Shown: piece after piece, positions 55,538-64,000 of the stretch | Layout: each line of letters opens with the position of its first letter | Numbering within the stretch: the first letter of the stretch is position 1 | Assembly (NCBI GenBank): GCA_913063035.1 | Contig: CAJXYS010000010.1 | Location: 18,934 to 82,933, forward strand | DNA length: 64,000 bases | Origin: an uncultured Maritimibacter sp. | Lineage (GTDB): Bacteria; Pseudomonadota; Alphaproteobacteria; Rhodobacterales; Rhodobacteraceae | Direction of reading: 5' to 3' | The notes under the pieces: model-generated | Told to the model about the DNA's origin: nothing | What the model saw: only the letters and a program-made list of their open reading frames with translations | Database searches by the model: none | Made by a program: the position numbers and the translations under genes

Positions 55538-56545
55538 ATGACCGCGACAGCACGAACAGCCGCCCGCTTCTCCGTTGCGCCGATGATGGAATGGACGGAC
55601 CGGCATTGCCGGTATCTCCACCGGCTCATGACGCGGCATGCGCTTCTTTACACGGAAATGGTCACCGCACCCGCGCTGGCCCGCGGGGGGGCGACGCATC
55701 TGCTGGCCTTTGACCCGGCCGAGCACCCGGTGGCGCTGCAGCTCGGCGGGTCGGATCCCGCGGAGCTCGCGACCGCGACCCGCATCGGGGCGGAGTTCGG
55801 CTATGACGAGATCAACCTCAATGTCGGCTGTCCCTCGGACCGGGTGCAGTCGGGCTGCTTCGGCGCGGTGCTGATGGAGCGGCCGGCGCTCGTCGCCGAG
55901 TGTTGCGCCGCGATGATCGGCGCGGCCGGCGCGACCGAGGTCACCGTCAAGTGCCGGATCGGCGTCGACGACCAGGACCCGCGCGAGACCCTGCCGCGGT
56001 TTCTCGAAACGGTGGCCGGCGTGGGGGTGCGCCGGGTCACGATCCACGCGCGCAAGGCCTGGCTTCAGGGGCTGAGCCCCAGGGAGAACCGGGACATCCC
56101 GCCGCTCGACTACCCGCTGGTGATCGAGATGAAGCGCGCCTTCCCCGATCTGCATATCTCGATCAATGGCGGGATCACCGGGATCGCGCAGGCGCAAGCC
56201 CTGCTGGAGGCGGGGCTCGACGGCGTCATGGTGGGCCGTGCCGCCTATCACGATCCCGCGTCGATCCTGCCGCAGGTGGACGCTGCGTTCTTCGGGGGCG
56301 CGCCGGGTCCAGCCGCCGAGGAGGTCGTGCGGCGGATGCTGCCCTATATCGCGCGCCACCTGGACGAAGGCGGACGGCTCAACCAGGTCACCCGGCACAT
56401 GCTGGGCCTCTTCGCGGGGCGTCCGGGCGCCCGGGCATGGCGGCGCATCCTCTCGGAGCGGGCTCACCGCCCCGGCGCCGGGACCGAGGTGGTCGAGGAG
56501 GCGCTGTCCCGGCTCGCCCCCGCCGGCGCCCCGGCCGCGGGCTGA
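55538..56545 (+). CDS. dusA: tRNA-dihydrouridine(20/20a) synthase DusA
   Basis: The 335-residue FMN enzyme reduces uridine to dihydrouridine in the tRNA D-loop. It shows RFSVAPMMEWTDRHCRYLHR, VALQLGGSDPAELA, NLNVGCPSDRVQSGCFGA with the catalytic Cys, VTVKCRIGVDDQ, TIHARKAWLQGLSP and INGGITG, the DusA pattern. The start at 55538 gives the normal length; an upstream in-frame extension is Arg/Pro-rich and rejected. It is the first intact gene after the insertion region. Confidence 0.95.
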   Translation: MTATARTAARFSVAPMMEWTDRHCRYLHRLMTRHALLYTEMVTAPALARGGATHLLAFDPAEHPVALQLGGSDPAELATATRIGAEFGYDEINLNVGCPSDRVQSGCFGAVLMERPALVAECCAAMIGAAGATEVTVKCRIGVDDQDPRETLPRFLETVAGVGVRRVTIHARKAWLQGLSPRENRDIPPLDYPLVIEMKRAFPDLHISINGGITGIAQAQALLEAGLDGVMVGRAAYHDPASILPQVDAAFFGGAPGPAAEEVVRRMLPYIARHLDEGGRLNQVTRHMLGLFAGRPGARAWRRILSERAHRPGAGTEVVEEALSRLAPAGAPAAG

Positions 56546-56617
56546 GGTCCGCGGACCGGCTCTGGCCTTTCCCCGCGCTTCGTGCCACCTAGGCATCGAG
56601 ATCCGCAGGGGGAACCG

Positions 56618-57442
56618 ATGCCAGAACTGTCCGACGTCCTGCCGATGCTGGCGCTGCTGCTGGCGATCGGCGCCTTTGCGGGGGTCATCGCCGGGATGCT
56701 CGGCGTGGGCGGCGGGATCATCCTGGTGCCGGCCTTCTACTTCGCCTTCGCGGGGCTCGGCTATGACAGCCCGCAGCTGATGCAGATCTGCCTGGCGACC
56801 TCGCTGGCGACGATCGTCGTGACCTCGGTGCGTTCGGTGCTGAGCCACAACCGCAAGGGCGCGGTGGACTGGGACATCCTGCGCGGCTGGGCGCCGGGTA
56901 TCGCGCTCGGCGCGGTGGCGGGGGTGGTCGCCGCGACCTGGCTGCAATCGAGCACGCTGATGGGGGTGTTCGGCTGTCTCGGAATCGTCATCGGCCTCTA
57001 TCTCGGGCTCGGCCGCGAGAGCTGGCGCCTGGGCAACGGCATGCCGCGCGGCGCCCGGCGCGCGGCGCTTTCGCCGGCGGTGGGCTTTCTTTCGGTGCTG
57101 ATGGGGATCGGCGGCGGCTCCTTCGGGGTGCCGCTGATGAGCCTCTACGGCGTGCCGATCCACCGCGCGGTGGCGACGGCGGCGGGGTTCGGCGTGATCA
57201 TCGCAGTGCCGTCCGTGGCCGGGTTCCTGCTGGTCGGCGCGCCCGAGGCGGGGCGCCCGCCCTTCACCGTGGGGCATGTGAACCTCGTGGCCTTCGCCGT
57301 CGTGATCGCGATGACGCTGATCACCACGCCCTGGGGGGTGCGGCTGGCCCACGCCATGGACCCGCGGCCGCTGAAGCGGGTCTTCGCCGTGTTCCTGGTC
57401 GTCGTGGCCCTCAACATGCTGCGTGAGGCATGGCTGGTCTGA
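56618..57442 (+). CDS. TauE/SafE-family anion exporter
   Basis: The 274-residue membrane protein has about eight hydrophobic segments in two halves, each with the family motif: GMLGVGGGIILVPAF in the first and MGIGGGSFGVPLMSL in the second. Members move sulfite, sulfoacetate or other organic anions across the inner membrane. ATG 56618 follows AGGGGG; an earlier GTG is less likely. It overlaps the next gene by 13 bases. Confidence 0.9.
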   Translation: MPELSDVLPMLALLLAIGAFAGVIAGMLGVGGGIILVPAFYFAFAGLGYDSPQLMQICLATSLATIVVTSVRSVLSHNRKGAVDWDILRGWAPGIALGAVAGVVAATWLQSSTLMGVFGCLGIVIGLYLGLGRESWRLGNGMPRGARRAALSPAVGFLSVLMGIGGGSFGVPLMSLYGVPIHRAVATAAGFGVIIAVPSVAGFLLVGAPEAGRPPFTVGHVNLVAFAVVIAMTLITTPWGVRLAHAMDPRPLKRVFAVFLVVVALNMLREAWLV

Positions 57443-58233
57443 GAGAGAGATTCCTGTCCCGCGGCTGGGTGCGCTTCGACGCGGACCCGGCGCTGGCGGG
57501 CTGGGTGGCGGCGGTGGCGCCGCGGGCCCGCCGGGTGGCGTCGGACCCGCAGGCGCGGGCGGACTGGCTGCGCTGCGGCGGCACCTGGTTCGCGGGTGTC
57601 GGCGTGCTCGGCAACGCGCCGGACGGGGCGGTGGCGGATAGCGGTCCGCTGCGCGGACAGGCCGTCGATTTCATCCATGCGGCGCTGGGCTTCGACGACA
57701 TTGCCTGGGACGCCGGCCAGCTGTCGGTCTGCTACCCCGGCTACCCGCAACCCTGGGCGGCGGAATCAGAGGCGGCCTATCGCTTTCGGCTCAGGCGCGA
57801 TGCCGCGCATCTTGACGGGCTGCTGCCCGTGGGACCGGACCGGCGGCGCATGCTGCGCGAGCATCATGGCTTCATCCTCGGGATCCCGCTGGCCGAGACG
57901 GATCCGGGCGCGGCCCCGCTGGTCGTCTGGGAAGGCAGCCACGAGGTCATCCGCGCGGCCTTCCGCGCGGCCTTCGCCGGCGTGGCGCCGGAGACCTGGC
58001 GCGACACCGACGTCACCGAGGTCTACCAGGCGACCCGCCGGCGCATTTTCGAGACCTGCCCGCGGGTGCCGGTCCATGCCCGGCCCGGCGAGGCCTATGT
58101 CGTGCACCGGCTGGCGCTGCACGGGGTGGCGCCCTGGGCGGCCGGCGCCACGGCCTCGCCGGAGGGGCGCATGATCGCCTATTTCCGTCCCGAACCGTCC
58201 TGGGGTCCGGCCGACTGGCTGGAGTCCCCCTGA
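57430..58233 (+). CDS. Putative phytanoyl-CoA dioxygenase-like protein
   Basis: The 267-residue product has segments reminiscent of Fe(II)/2-oxoglutarate PhyH enzymes: LVVWEGSHEVIRAAF near the middle and PGEAYVVHRLALHGVAPW towards the end, with a His and Arg placed as in the metal and 2-oxoglutarate sites. The HxD part of the metal triad is not clear, so activity is uncertain. The overlap with the TauE gene implies joint expression; export of the product of the oxygenase is a possible link. Confidence 0.5.
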   Translation: MAGLRERFLSRGWVRFDADPALAGWVAAVAPRARRVASDPQARADWLRCGGTWFAGVGVLGNAPDGAVADSGPLRGQAVDFIHAALGFDDIAWDAGQLSVCYPGYPQPWAAESEAAYRFRLRRDAAHLDGLLPVGPDRRRMLREHHGFILGIPLAETDPGAAPLVVWEGSHEVIRAAFRAAFAGVAPETWRDTDVTEVYQATRRRIFETCPRVPVHARPGEAYVVHRLALHGVAPWAAGATASPEGRMIAYFRPEPSWGPADWLESP

Positions 58234-58245
58234 CCGGGCGCGCGC

Positions 58246-59781
58246 CTAGAGCGCCGCGTCGGCCGCGGCCTTGCCGCCCACCATCACGCCGGTAAAGCCG
58301 CCCGTACCCGCCCAGGCCGAGGCGAGGAAGAGCCCCGGTATCGTGGTGTCGACCTTGGTCGGCGGCTTCGGCATGCCCGCGGGGGCATCCGGGGCGAACC
58401 CGTAGACCGCGCCGCCCGGCGTGCCCATCCAGTGCGCCATGGTGCGGGCCGTCGCCAGATCCGAGAGCCGCACAGCCTGCGCGAACCCCGGCCATTCGCG
58501 GTCGAGCCGACCGATGAGCGCGTCGAGCCACGCGGTCTTCCGGGCCACGTAGGCCGCGTCCGACAGCCCCTCCCAGTTGTCCAGCCGGTCGAGCGCGGCC
58601 ACCGCGACCGGTGCGGGGCCGGGTCCGGGCAGTCCCGCATCGATCCGGCCGTAATCCACCACGGTCAGCGGCGGCAGACGGTCCGGCCGCGGGTCGTCAC
58701 CGATCAGCGCTGCGGCGTCTTTCAGGTCGCGCAACCCGGTCATCCAGTCCGGCACCAGCACCGTGGAATAGGCGGTCAGGCCCAGGTCCGCGGCCGGGCG
58801 CGTCAGCGCGAGGCTCGCCTGCATCAGCGTCAGCGATCGCGTCTTGCCGTCATACGGCGCGAGGAACGCGGCGCGCCGGTCCGCCGGCAGCATGTCGGCC
58901 AGCTGCTCGGGTGCGCAGCCCGCGAAGACGATCGGGGCGCGGGCCGTCTGCAGGCCGCCATGGGAGTCGCGATAGACCACGCCGGCGGCCCGGCCTTCGG
59001 CGTCGAGAAGGATTTCGTGGACGGTGCGGCCCGCGCGGGTCTGCCCGCCGGCCGCGCGGATGACGTCGAGCAGGGCCTTGACCAGGACCGTGGACCCGCC
59101 GCGGATGAAATACCCGCCGTGGCGGTAGTATTCGCCCTGCGCGACCGCGAAGAAGGTCCACCAGAGCCGGTCGGGATCGTCGTGGTAATAGGCCAGGTTG
59201 GGCACCAGCGCCGCCTTGACGGTCTCGTCCGCGCCGAAATGGCGATCGAGCATCTCGCTGAGCGAGCGGCCGAAATCGCGCCCGGCATGGCGGAGGTCCG
59301 ACAGGATCTCCGGGCCGTGCCTGACCCACCAGCCGAGCCCGCCGCGATGCGCCGTGAGGCTGAGGAGATGTCGGATATGCTCGAGATCGTCGAGGAACGC
59401 GCGCACCGCGCCGGCATGCTGCGGGAACCGGTCCGCCACGGCGGCCGCGATGGCGTCGTAGCCATGCGGCAGGGTGAAGGGCGCGCCGAGCGCGGTGGCC
59501 CGCACCTCGTGCAGTTCGGGGACCGGAACGAAGGTGACGCGGTCGAAGAGATCCAGCGCACGGAAGACTTCTTCCTTCACGTCGCCGTCCCTGGGCGCGG
59601 TGGTCTCGTGCAGCGCTGTCTCGAAAACCTGGCCCTCGCGGATGAAGCGGCTGGCCGCACCGCCAAAGCTCTCCATCCGTTCCAGCATCAGCACGCTGTG
59701 GCCGGCCTTGGCATAGAGCGCACCTGCCGTCGCGGCCCCGAGGCCGGAGCCGATCACAACGGCATCGAATGTTTCGGACAT
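58246..59781 (-). CDS. Phytoene desaturase-like NAD(P)/FAD oxidoreductase
   Basis: The 511-residue flavoprotein opens with AVVIGSGLGAATAGALYAKAG and MLERMESFGGAASRF, the FAD-binding motifs of the CrtI/retinol saturase group, and ends with the second FAD motif in PGLFLASAWAGTGGFTGVMVGG. Members act on carotenoids or other polyenes. No carotenoid genes are nearby, so the substrate is open. Starting at 59781 gives a GGGAG site and a clean N terminus. Convergent with the PhyH-like gene, 12 bases apart. Confidence 0.85.
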   Translation of the reverse strand: MSETFDAVVIGSGLGAATAGALYAKAGHSVLMLERMESFGGAASRFIREGQVFETALHETTAPRDGDVKEEVFRALDLFDRVTFVPVPELHEVRATALGAPFTLPHGYDAIAAAVADRFPQHAGAVRAFLDDLEHIRHLLSLTAHRGGLGWWVRHGPEILSDLRHAGRDFGRSLSEMLDRHFGADETVKAALVPNLAYYHDDPDRLWWTFFAVAQGEYYRHGGYFIRGGSTVLVKALLDVIRAAGGQTRAGRTVHEILLDAEGRAAGVVYRDSHGGLQTARAPIVFAGCAPEQLADMLPADRRAAFLAPYDGKTRSLTLMQASLALTRPAADLGLTAYSTVLVPDWMTGLRDLKDAAALIGDDPRPDRLPPLTVVDYGRIDAGLPGPGPAPVAVAALDRLDNWEGLSDAAYVARKTAWLDALIGRLDREWPGFAQAVRLSDLATARTMAHWMGTPGGAVYGFAPDAPAGMPKPPTKVDTTIPGLFLASAWAGTGGFTGVMVGGKAAADAAL

Positions 59782-59874
59782 CTTCTTGAACTCCCGCACT
59801 GGTTACACGTGTCTCCGGACCATGTAGCCACGCGGGGCTTCGCCTGGATTTGACCTATGTAAATCGTCTTAACA

Positions 59875-60114
59875 TCAGCCCTGGCCCTGTCGCCGGGTGG
59901 CCCTGCCGCCGCGCCGGGTGCGCAGCCGGCTGGCGCGGCCGGGCAGCTCTTCCATGATCCGGCGGCGTTCCTCGGCGGCGAGACGCGACCACTGGGTGAT
60001 CTCGTCGATGCTGCGATAGCAGCCGACGCAGATCCGCGCCTCGGGATGCACCACGCAGACGGAAGTACACGGGCTGTCCACCTCGTCGCGTTTCCAGACC
60101 GGGTCGTCGTTCAT
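59875..60114 (-). CDS. DUF1289 family protein
   Basis: A 79-residue protein with the family signature DSPCTSVCVVHPEARICVGCYR, four cysteines that probably bind an Fe-S cluster or zinc, then SIDEITQWSRLAAEERRRIM and an Arg-rich tail. Function is unknown. Its start overlaps the stop of ruvX by four bases, so it is the last gene of a ccmI-ruvX-DUF1289 operon. Confidence 0.88.
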   Translation of the reverse strand: MNDDPVWKRDEVDSPCTSVCVVHPEARICVGCYRSIDEITQWSRLAAEERRRIMEELPGRASRLRTRRGGRATRRQGQG

Positions 60115-60599
60115 CGTTCCGCGGGCCTCATGTTGCGCATGCGATCCAGTACCCCCTGAAGGATATAGGCCGCGGCCACGTGGTCGATAACCTCTGCGCG
60201 ACGTTTCCGTGTCGTATCCGCCTCGAGCAGCGCCCGTTCGGCCGCCACGGTCGAGAGCCGTTCGTCCCAGAACCCGATCGGCAGGTCGGTCAGGCGCGAC
60301 AGGTTGCGGGCGAAGGCCCGGGTGGACTGGCAGCGCGGCCCCTCGGACCCGTCCATGTTGCGCGGCAGGCCCAGCACCAGCCCGCCCACCTCCCGGTTCC
60401 CGGCGATGGCCAGAAGCCGCTCGGCATCCAGGGTGAATTTCCGGCGGCGGATCGTCTCGAGCGGCGTCGCCACCGACCAGAGCGTGTCCGAGATCGCGAC
60501 ACCGATGGTCTTTTCGCCGAGATCGAGCCCCATGAGCGGGCGCATCGGCGGTAGCGCGGCCGCGAAGGCCTCGATGTCGTCGACCGGGGCCGGGGTCAC
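60111..60599 (-). CDS. ruvX: Holliday junction resolvase-like RNase H-fold protein RuvX (YqgF)
   Basis: The 162-residue product has the RNase H-like PLMGLDLGEKTIGVAISD strand with the first catalytic Asp, GGLVLGLPRNMDGSEGP, FWDERLSTVAAERAL and VIDHVAAAYILQGVLD. YqgF is linked to 16S rRNA 5' end maturation and possibly Holliday junction resolution. The start is GTG at 60599, overlapping the ccmI stop (GTGA); an internal Met would remove the first 19 residues. Confidence 0.9.
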   Translation of the reverse strand: MTPAPVDDIEAFAAALPPMRPLMGLDLGEKTIGVAISDTLWSVATPLETIRRRKFTLDAERLLAIAGNREVGGLVLGLPRNMDGSEGPRCQSTRAFARNLSRLTDLPIGFWDERLSTVAAERALLEADTTRKRRAEVIDHVAAAYILQGVLDRMRNMRPAER

Positions 60600-61837
60600 T
60601 CCGCGACCCCGGCCTGCCGGGCGGCGGCGCGGATCTGCGCCAGGCCCTCTGGGTCGGCCGCGAATTTCGCCTGCGCTTCCTGCCAGATCGCGGCGGCGCG
60701 CTCGGTCTCGCCCAGCACGCCATAGGCACCGATCAGCCGGGCCCATTCGCTGGCCGAGCCGCCTTCGGCCGCCAGGCGGTCGTTGAGCTGCCGGACCATG
60801 CCGCGGATCATCGCGTCGCGATCCTCGGCGCTCATGTCTCCGGCGGCCTCGATATCCGCCTGGCTGGGGCCGGGCGCGGCCGGCCCGGGCTGCGGCGCGG
60901 GGGGCAGCGTGTAATTCTCTCCCGCGAGCCGGGCGATGTCCTCGATCTGCGAGCGGATCGGGCCGACCCAGGGCGCATCCGGCTGGCTGTCCTGGAGCAG
61001 GCCCCGCCAGAGACGGAACGCCCGGTCGTAGCGGCCCGACTGGGCGAACATCAGGCCGGAATAATAGCGCGCGGTCGGGTTTTCCTCGTCGCGCGACAGC
61101 GCCGCACCAAGCGCGCGCTCGGCCTCGGGCGAGACGTAGCCGTTCACCGCAAGGATCATCAGTTCGGCCAGTTCGGCGTAGTCCTGCGCGGTGGCGGTGT
61201 CGCCCCTGGCGGCGATCACCCGCCCCTTGGCGGCATAGGCGGCGCGGAAATTCCCGAGCGCGGCCTCGTGCCGGGCGAGCAGCGCGTTGCCGCGCATGTC
61301 GTCGGGGCGCTCGGCCACCGTGGCGCGCAGCTGGCGGACCAGCTCGAGATAGCGGTCGCTCGCCCCCTCGGGCAGGCGCTCCACTTCGGGAACGTTGGAT
61401 TCTGCCTCTTGCTGGGTCGGGCGGTTGGTGCGGCTCTCCTCGATCGCGGCGAGACGGCCGGCCAGCGGCACGTCCTGCGCACCGGGCACGCCCATGACCA
61501 GATAGAGCCCCACACCGCCCCCGATCACGACCAGGGCGGTCAGGGCGCTGGCGACCGCCGTGAGCCTGGGCGGCGCGCCCCCGGTGCCGCCCGCGTCCTT
61601 CAGCGCGCGGTCGGCCTCGAGGATCTTGCGCGAGATCTCGATCCGGGCCCGCTCCGCGTCGTCGGCGGACAGCAGCCCGCGCGCGTGGTCGCGTTCCACT
61701 TCGCGCAGCTGATCGCGGTAGACCTGCAGGTCGTATGCCGCCGCGGGCGCTGCCGCGTCGCGGGCGCGCAGAAGCGCCAGCACCAGGAAGATCGTCACGA
61801 TGACCGCAAGGCCGATGGCCGTCAGCCAGAACCCCAT
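60596..61837 (-). CDS. ccmI: Cytochrome c biogenesis protein CcmI
   Basis: CcmI holds apocytochrome c for heme ligation in System I cytochrome c maturation. The 413-residue product has an N-terminal membrane helix (FWLTAIGLAVIVTIFLVLALL), a cytoplasmic loop with AYDLQVYRDQLREVERDHARG, a second helix (about residues 95-115) and a periplasmic TPR region. The start at 61837 is preceded by AGAGG. It is divergent from soxB with 208 bases between. Confidence 0.93.
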   Translation of the reverse strand: MGFWLTAIGLAVIVTIFLVLALLRARDAAAPAAAYDLQVYRDQLREVERDHARGLLSADDAERARIEISRKILEADRALKDAGGTGGAPPRLTAVASALTALVVIGGGVGLYLVMGVPGAQDVPLAGRLAAIEESRTNRPTQQEAESNVPEVERLPEGASDRYLELVRQLRATVAERPDDMRGNALLARHEAALGNFRAAYAAKGRVIAARGDTATAQDYAELAELMILAVNGYVSPEAERALGAALSRDEENPTARYYSGLMFAQSGRYDRAFRLWRGLLQDSQPDAPWVGPIRSQIEDIARLAGENYTLPPAPQPGPAAPGPSQADIEAAGDMSAEDRDAMIRGMVRQLNDRLAAEGGSASEWARLIGAYGVLGETERAAAIWQEAQAKFAADPEGLAQIRAAARQAGVAE

Positions 61838-62045
61838 GAAAGCCTCTCGAATTTGCCTGTTCCGGGTGTAGACCGTCCGGTGCCCCGGCGAAAAGGACAA
61901 ACCGCCGCAGCCCGGTCACATCCGCGACAGGCGCCATGTCGCATCTTCCCATCATTGTGCCGCTGGCTGTCGCGGATAGAATGCCCCGGAGTTGCATCAA
62001 GAGCCGTCAGCCGAAGACCGCGCTGACGAGTCGGACGAGAGGCCC

Positions 62046-63293
62046 ATGAAACGCTATTCCGCCTTTGCCATCGCCCGCGAGGCCCTGCGTCACCACACGG
62101 GGTGGGACCGCGCCTGGGGCTCTCCGGAGCCCAAGAAATCCTACGACGTCATCATCGTGGGCGCCGGCGGGCACGGCCTGGCCACGGCCTACTACCTCGG
62201 CCGCAACCACGGCATCACCAATGTCGCGGTGCTCGAGAAGGGCTGGCTCGGCGGCGGCAACACGGGCCGCAACACGACGATCATCCGCTCGAACTACCTG
62301 CGCGACCCCTCGGCCGCGATCTACGAGAAGTCGCGGAGCCTCTACGAGACGCTCAGCCAGGACCTGAACTACAATATCATGTTCAGCCCGCGCGGCGTGC
62401 TGATGCTGGGCCAGACCCAGCACGAGGTCCGCGCCTACAAGCGCACGGCGCATGCCAACGCGCTTCAGGGCATCGAGACCAGCTGGGTGGGGCCCGAGCG
62501 GGTCAAGGAGCTTTGCCCGATCATTAACATCGACGGGCCGCGCTACCCGGTGCTGGGCGGGCTCTGGCAGGCGCGGGCGGGCACCGCGCGCCACGACGCG
62601 GTCGCCTGGGGCTACGCGCGGGCCTGTTCGGACATGGGGATGGACATCATCCAGAAATGCGAGGTCACCGGGATACGCCGCGAGGGCGACAAGGTGACCG
62701 GGGTAGACACCAATCGCGGCACGATCGGCACCAAGAAGCTGTGCATCGTGGTCGCCGGGCATTCCGGCGTTCTGGCCGACATGGCGGGCTTCCGCCTGCC
62801 GGTGGAATCCGTTGCGCTGCAGGCGCTGGTCAGCGAGCCGATCAAGCCGGCCATGGACATCGTGGTGATGGCCAATACCGTGCATGGCTACATGAGCCAG
62901 TCCGACAAGGGCGAGATGGTGATCGGCGGCGGCGCGGACGGGTTCAACAACTATACCCAGCGCGGGTCTTTCCAGCATATCGAGGAAACGATCCGCGCGC
63001 TGGTCGAGACCTTCCCGATCATCTCGCGGCTCAAGATGCTGCGCCAGTGGGGCGGGATCGTCGACATGACCGGTGACCGCTCCCCGATCATCTCCAGGAC
63101 CCCGGTCGAGGGCATCTTCATCAATTGCGGCTGGGGCACCGGGGGCTTCAAGGCGATTCCCGGCTCGGGCTGGGCCACGGCCGAGATGGTCGCCCGCGGC
63201 GCGCCGGGCGACCTGGCCGCGCCCTTCAGCCTCGACCGGTTCCGCGAAGGCCGCATGATCGACGAGTCCGTCGCCGCGGCTGTGGCGCATTGA
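62046..63293 (+). CDS. soxB: Heterotetrameric sarcosine oxidase beta subunit
   Basis: SoxB binds FAD and FMN and oxidatively demethylates sarcosine to glycine within the alpha-beta-gamma-delta complex. The 415-residue product has YDVIIVGAGGHGLATAYYL, VLEKGWLGGGNTGRNTTIIR (covalent flavin region), and C-terminal FINCGWGTGGFKAIPGSGW. ATG 62046 is chosen; an earlier in-frame start adds unrelated residues. A small membrane protein gene separates it from soxD, which is not the usual arrangement I know (soxB directly followed by soxD). Confidence 0.96.
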   Translation: MKRYSAFAIAREALRHHTGWDRAWGSPEPKKSYDVIIVGAGGHGLATAYYLGRNHGITNVAVLEKGWLGGGNTGRNTTIIRSNYLRDPSAAIYEKSRSLYETLSQDLNYNIMFSPRGVLMLGQTQHEVRAYKRTAHANALQGIETSWVGPERVKELCPIINIDGPRYPVLGGLWQARAGTARHDAVAWGYARACSDMGMDIIQKCEVTGIRREGDKVTGVDTNRGTIGTKKLCIVVAGHSGVLADMAGFRLPVESVALQALVSEPIKPAMDIVVMANTVHGYMSQSDKGEMVIGGGADGFNNYTQRGSFQHIEETIRALVETFPIISRLKMLRQWGGIVDMTGDRSPIISRTPVEGIFINCGWGTGGFKAIPGSGWATAEMVARGAPGDLAAPFSLDRFREGRMIDESVAAAVAH

Positions 63294-63333
63294 TCCGCTT
63301 GCCGGCCATATCGCCCGATCGTCGGGGGTGCGC

Positions 63334-63777
63334 ATGACGGCGCTCTCCCATGTCGCGCGGCGTCTTGCCGATCCCGGCCTCTGGGCCACGGTTGGCCTCG
63401 GCGTCTATCTGCTCGGCACGGCGGTCAGCCTTGCGACGGGGGCCACGGGCGTGTTCCAGCGCTTCGGGTCGCTCGGCGTGGCGGCGGCGATCCTGTTCTT
63501 CACCGACCGGCTGCTCAAGCTCGAGCTCGAGCGCCAGCGCACCGTCGAGCGGATGCTGCACGAATACGGCGTCGAGTTCGAGGTGCTGCGCGAGGGCATC
63601 CCGCCCCGCGAATTGCCGCCCGGCGGCTACGAGGCCGACTACCTGTCCGAAGAGGCGAAGTTCTCGCGCCTGCGCCGCCGTGCGGGCCGGATCAACGCGC
63701 TCAACATCGTTCTGCTGACCGTCGCCACGCTCCAATGGGGGTTCGGCGACGTGTTTCTCGAATTTCTGCATGCGTAA
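63334..63777 (+). CDS. Small membrane protein between soxB and soxD
   Basis: A 147-residue protein with hydrophobic segments at about residues 17-35, 45-60 and 125-140 and a charged middle part (LLKLELERQRTVERMLHEYG). The start may be ATG 63334 or GTG 63328. I do not recognise a family. Its place in the sox operon, 40 bases after soxB and 15 before soxD, makes it likely to be co-expressed, but a direct role in sarcosine metabolism is not shown. Confidence 0.7.
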   Translation: MTALSHVARRLADPGLWATVGLGVYLLGTAVSLATGATGVFQRFGSLGVAAAILFFTDRLLKLELERQRTVERMLHEYGVEFEVLREGIPPRELPPGGYEADYLSEEAKFSRLRRRAGRINALNIVLLTVATLQWGFGDVFLEFLHA

Positions 63778-63792
63778 GGAGGCGATTGCGTC

Positions 63793-64000
63793 ATGCTTGT
63801 CCTGACCTGCCCCAATTGCGGCGTGGCCGCCGAAGAAACCGAACTGACGCCCGGGGGCGAGGCGCATCTGACGCGCCACGGACCCGGCGCGTCGGACGAC
63901 GATTTCACCGGCTACATGTTCGAGCGCAAGAACCCGCGCGGCGTCCATTTCGAGCGCTGGCGCCACAGCTTCGGCTGCGGCAAGTGGTTCCATGCCGCGC
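63793..64000 (+). CDS. soxD: Sarcosine oxidase delta subunit, N-terminal part
   Basis: The first 69 residues of SoxD: MLVLTCPNCGVAAEETELTP with a Cys pair, GYMFERKNPRGVHFERWRHS and FGCGKWFHAA. The CPNC and GCGKW residues with nearby His form the structural zinc site. The gene runs off the end of the window. A strong AAGGAGG ribosome site lies nine bases before the start and overlaps the end of the preceding gene. Confidence 0.95.
   Translation, partial: MLVLTCPNCGVAAEETELTPGGEAHLTRHGPGASDDDFTGYMFERKNPRGVHFERWRHSFGCGKWFHAA

Noticed and set aside
54944..57352. Minus-strand open frame of about 800 codons across the repeat and dusA
   Set aside because: It crosses the repeat junction and the dusA gene, has no recognisable domain, and composition is typical of a shadow.
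1..64000. CRISPR arrays, rRNA and tRNA genes
   Set aside because: Reading through intergenic gaps found no spaced repeat series and no conserved RNA gene segments.

Overview
The window is GC-rich, densely packed chromosomal DNA from an alphaproteobacterium, most likely the Rhodobacteraceae/Roseobacter group. The evidence is gene content and order: a complete mraZ-to-ftsZ division and wall cluster with a DUF2484 gene between murC and murB, a long-linker FtsZ, the bolA/DnaJ-like/cobS/cobT block, ccmI, and sarcosine oxidase genes at the right edge. No rRNA, tRNA or CRISPR array was seen, and no transposase gene was recognised.

Layout. 1-479 is the 3' end of an Mrp/ApbC Fe-S carrier gene. 480-1020 is a long non-coding region with candidate MraZ operators. 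1021-21580 is the dcw cluster: mraZ, rsmH, ftsL, ftsI, murE, murF, mraY, murD, an antisense flavoprotein gene, ftsW, murG, murC, DUF2484, murB, ddl, ftsQ, ftsA and ftsZ, closed by a strong intrinsic terminator. Most junctions overlap by 1-13 bases, so translation is probably coupled. 21783-25335 carries lpxC, bamD and recN. 25332-42230 is mostly minus-strand housekeeping: D-lactate dehydrogenase, a ClC channel gene (plus strand), DUF427, aminopeptidase P, cobS-cobT, a DnaJ-domain protein facing bolA, gatB, a lytic transglycosylase, an acyltransferase, a PfpI protein and pepN. 42376-52471 holds photolyase plus DUF2256, malate synthase G plus a GlcG-like gene, a class I glutamine amidotransferase, a cytochrome c, a HemG-like flavodoxin, a Tat-exported MBL hydrolase, a DksA-type protein, a patatin, a bacterioferritin and a coiled-coil stress protein.

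52486-55375 is the most unusual part. A gene for a small secreted helical protein has been split by about 2.1 kb of foreign DNA flanked by two 343-bp direct repeats that differ at one base. Inside are a DUF932 (plasmid/phage-type) gene truncated at both ends and a two-gene module of visibly lower GC. The first module protein has a C-terminal winged-helix-like region. The second has an N-terminal winged helix and a C-terminal HEPN-like domain with an R-N-x3-H motif. I propose this pair as a candidate undescribed toxin-antitoxin or abortive-infection type system; its function is inferred, not shown.

55538-64000 returns to the core genome: dusA, a TauE/SafE exporter and a PhyH-like gene, a phytoene-desaturase-like oxidoreductase, the ccmI-ruvX-DUF1289 operon with four-base overlaps, and soxB, a small membrane protein and the start of soxD. 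Positions of start codons are my own choices from ribosome binding sites and family alignment from memory; no database search was run.
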